Part shown: one piece after another, positions 5,216 to 5,430 of the stretch
How the letters are laid out: every line of letters begins with the position of its first letter
Position numbering within the stretch: position 1 is the stretch's first letter
Assembly (NCBI GenBank): GCA_026419655.1
Contig: JANZZA010000129.1
Span: forward strand, 1 to 5,430
DNA: 5,430 nucleotides
Direction of reading: 5' to 3'
DNA from: Armatimonadota bacterium
Lineage (GTDB): Bacteria; Armatimonadota; Zipacnadia; Zipacnadales; FEN-943
Program-made: the position numbers and the translations under genes
Notes under the pieces: generated by a model
Database searches by the model: none
Told to the model about the DNA's origin: nothing
The model's input: the letters and a program-made list of their open reading frames with translations, nothing else

Positions 5216-5430
5216 CGGCCGCCCCCCTCGCGCCGTGGTCGGGCCGCTGATGCGAGAAGCGCCTCGTGCGCACCAATCACCCTATCCCGCGCGCACATCT
5301 GCTGGACGCGCTGGCGCGCCGCCGCACCCAGCTCGCGCCGTCTCCTTTCGTCTGCCATGAGACCCACCACAGCCTCCCGCAGGCCCGCCAAATCGCCCGG
5401 CTCCACTAAAATACCCGCATCCCCCACCGC
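5212..5430 (-). CDS. Glycosyltransferase family 4-type C-terminal end (5' part outside window)
   Basis: The last 72 residues of a protein whose start lies beyond the window. The visible part begins AVGDAGILVEPGD, the stretch that follows the nucleotide-sugar-binding EX7E motif in GT4 (GT-B fold, RfaB/WecA-neighbour type) glycosyltransferases. It continues with the usual C-terminal helices (LREAVVGLMADERRRRELGAAARQRV). The apparent start at 5427 is an internal GTG valine codon and should not be taken as the gene start. The stop codon overlaps the TTG start of the flippase-like gene, so both are translated from one mRNA. The sugar and acceptor cannot be told from this fragment. The family call rests on a short but typical stretch. 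Confidence 0.75.
   Translation of the reverse strand, partial: AVGDAGILVEPGDLAGLREAVVGLMADERRRRELGAAARQRVQQMCARDRVIGAHEALLASAARPRREGGGR

Noticed and set aside
1..5430. tRNA, rRNA, CRISPR array, insertion sequence or attachment site
   Set aside because: Coding sequence covers almost all of the window, and the three gaps (371-500, 1353-1443, 4135-4210) contain no cloverleaf, repeat-spacer pattern, transposase fragment or matching flanking repeats.

Overview
All seven genes that can be supported lie on the minus strand, so transcription runs from the right end of the window to the left. Base composition is GC-rich (about 60% by eye). Ribosome binding sites are strong and purine-rich, one gene starts with GTG and one with TTG, and several junctions overlap or are only a few bases long. 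An oxygen-sensitive type of [4Fe-4S] dehydratase activase and an exported YkwD-like CAP protein are present. Together these suggest an anaerobic bacterium, perhaps a moderately GC-rich Clostridia-type Firmicute (Moorella/Desulfotomaculum-like). This is inference: no rRNA or other lineage marker is present, and a heptose-phosphate isomerase would also fit an organism with LPS.

Layout in the direction of transcription: (1) 5430-5212, the C-terminal end of a GT4-type glycosyltransferase, cut by the window edge. (2) 5215-4211, a polytopic membrane protein of the lysylphosphatidylglycerol-synthase-TM / UPF0104 flippase-like family, starting at a TTG that overlaps the glycosyltransferase stop codon. 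(3) A 76-bp gap with a good extended -10 promoter element. (4) 4134-3676, a 152-residue protein made of two CBS domains. (5) 3667-2282, a 461-residue ArsB/NhaD/P-protein-type ion transporter. (6) 2274-1444, an (R)-2-hydroxyacyl-CoA dehydratase activase (HgdC/BadF family) with both cluster cysteines. (7) A 91-bp gap holding a strong hairpin, then 1352-501, an exported TPR-plus-CAP-domain protein. (8) A 130-bp gap (371-500) with short repeats and a weak terminator-like hairpin, then 370-1, the N-terminal two thirds of a GmhA-type phosphoheptose isomerase, cut by the left edge.

The glycosyltransferase, flippase-like protein and GmhA all point to cell-surface glycan or glycolipid synthesis. Between them sits a tightly packed CBS - transporter - activase set in which each Shine-Dalgarno sequence overlaps the stop codon of the gene before it. 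This set probably starts at its own promoter just after the flippase gene. A simple reading is that the CBS protein senses an adenine nucleotide and controls the transporter next to it. The activase has no dehydratase subunits in view, so its partner is unknown. The CBS-transporter-activase set is the part most worth following up; nothing else in the window looks like a mobile element, a CRISPR array or an RNA gene.
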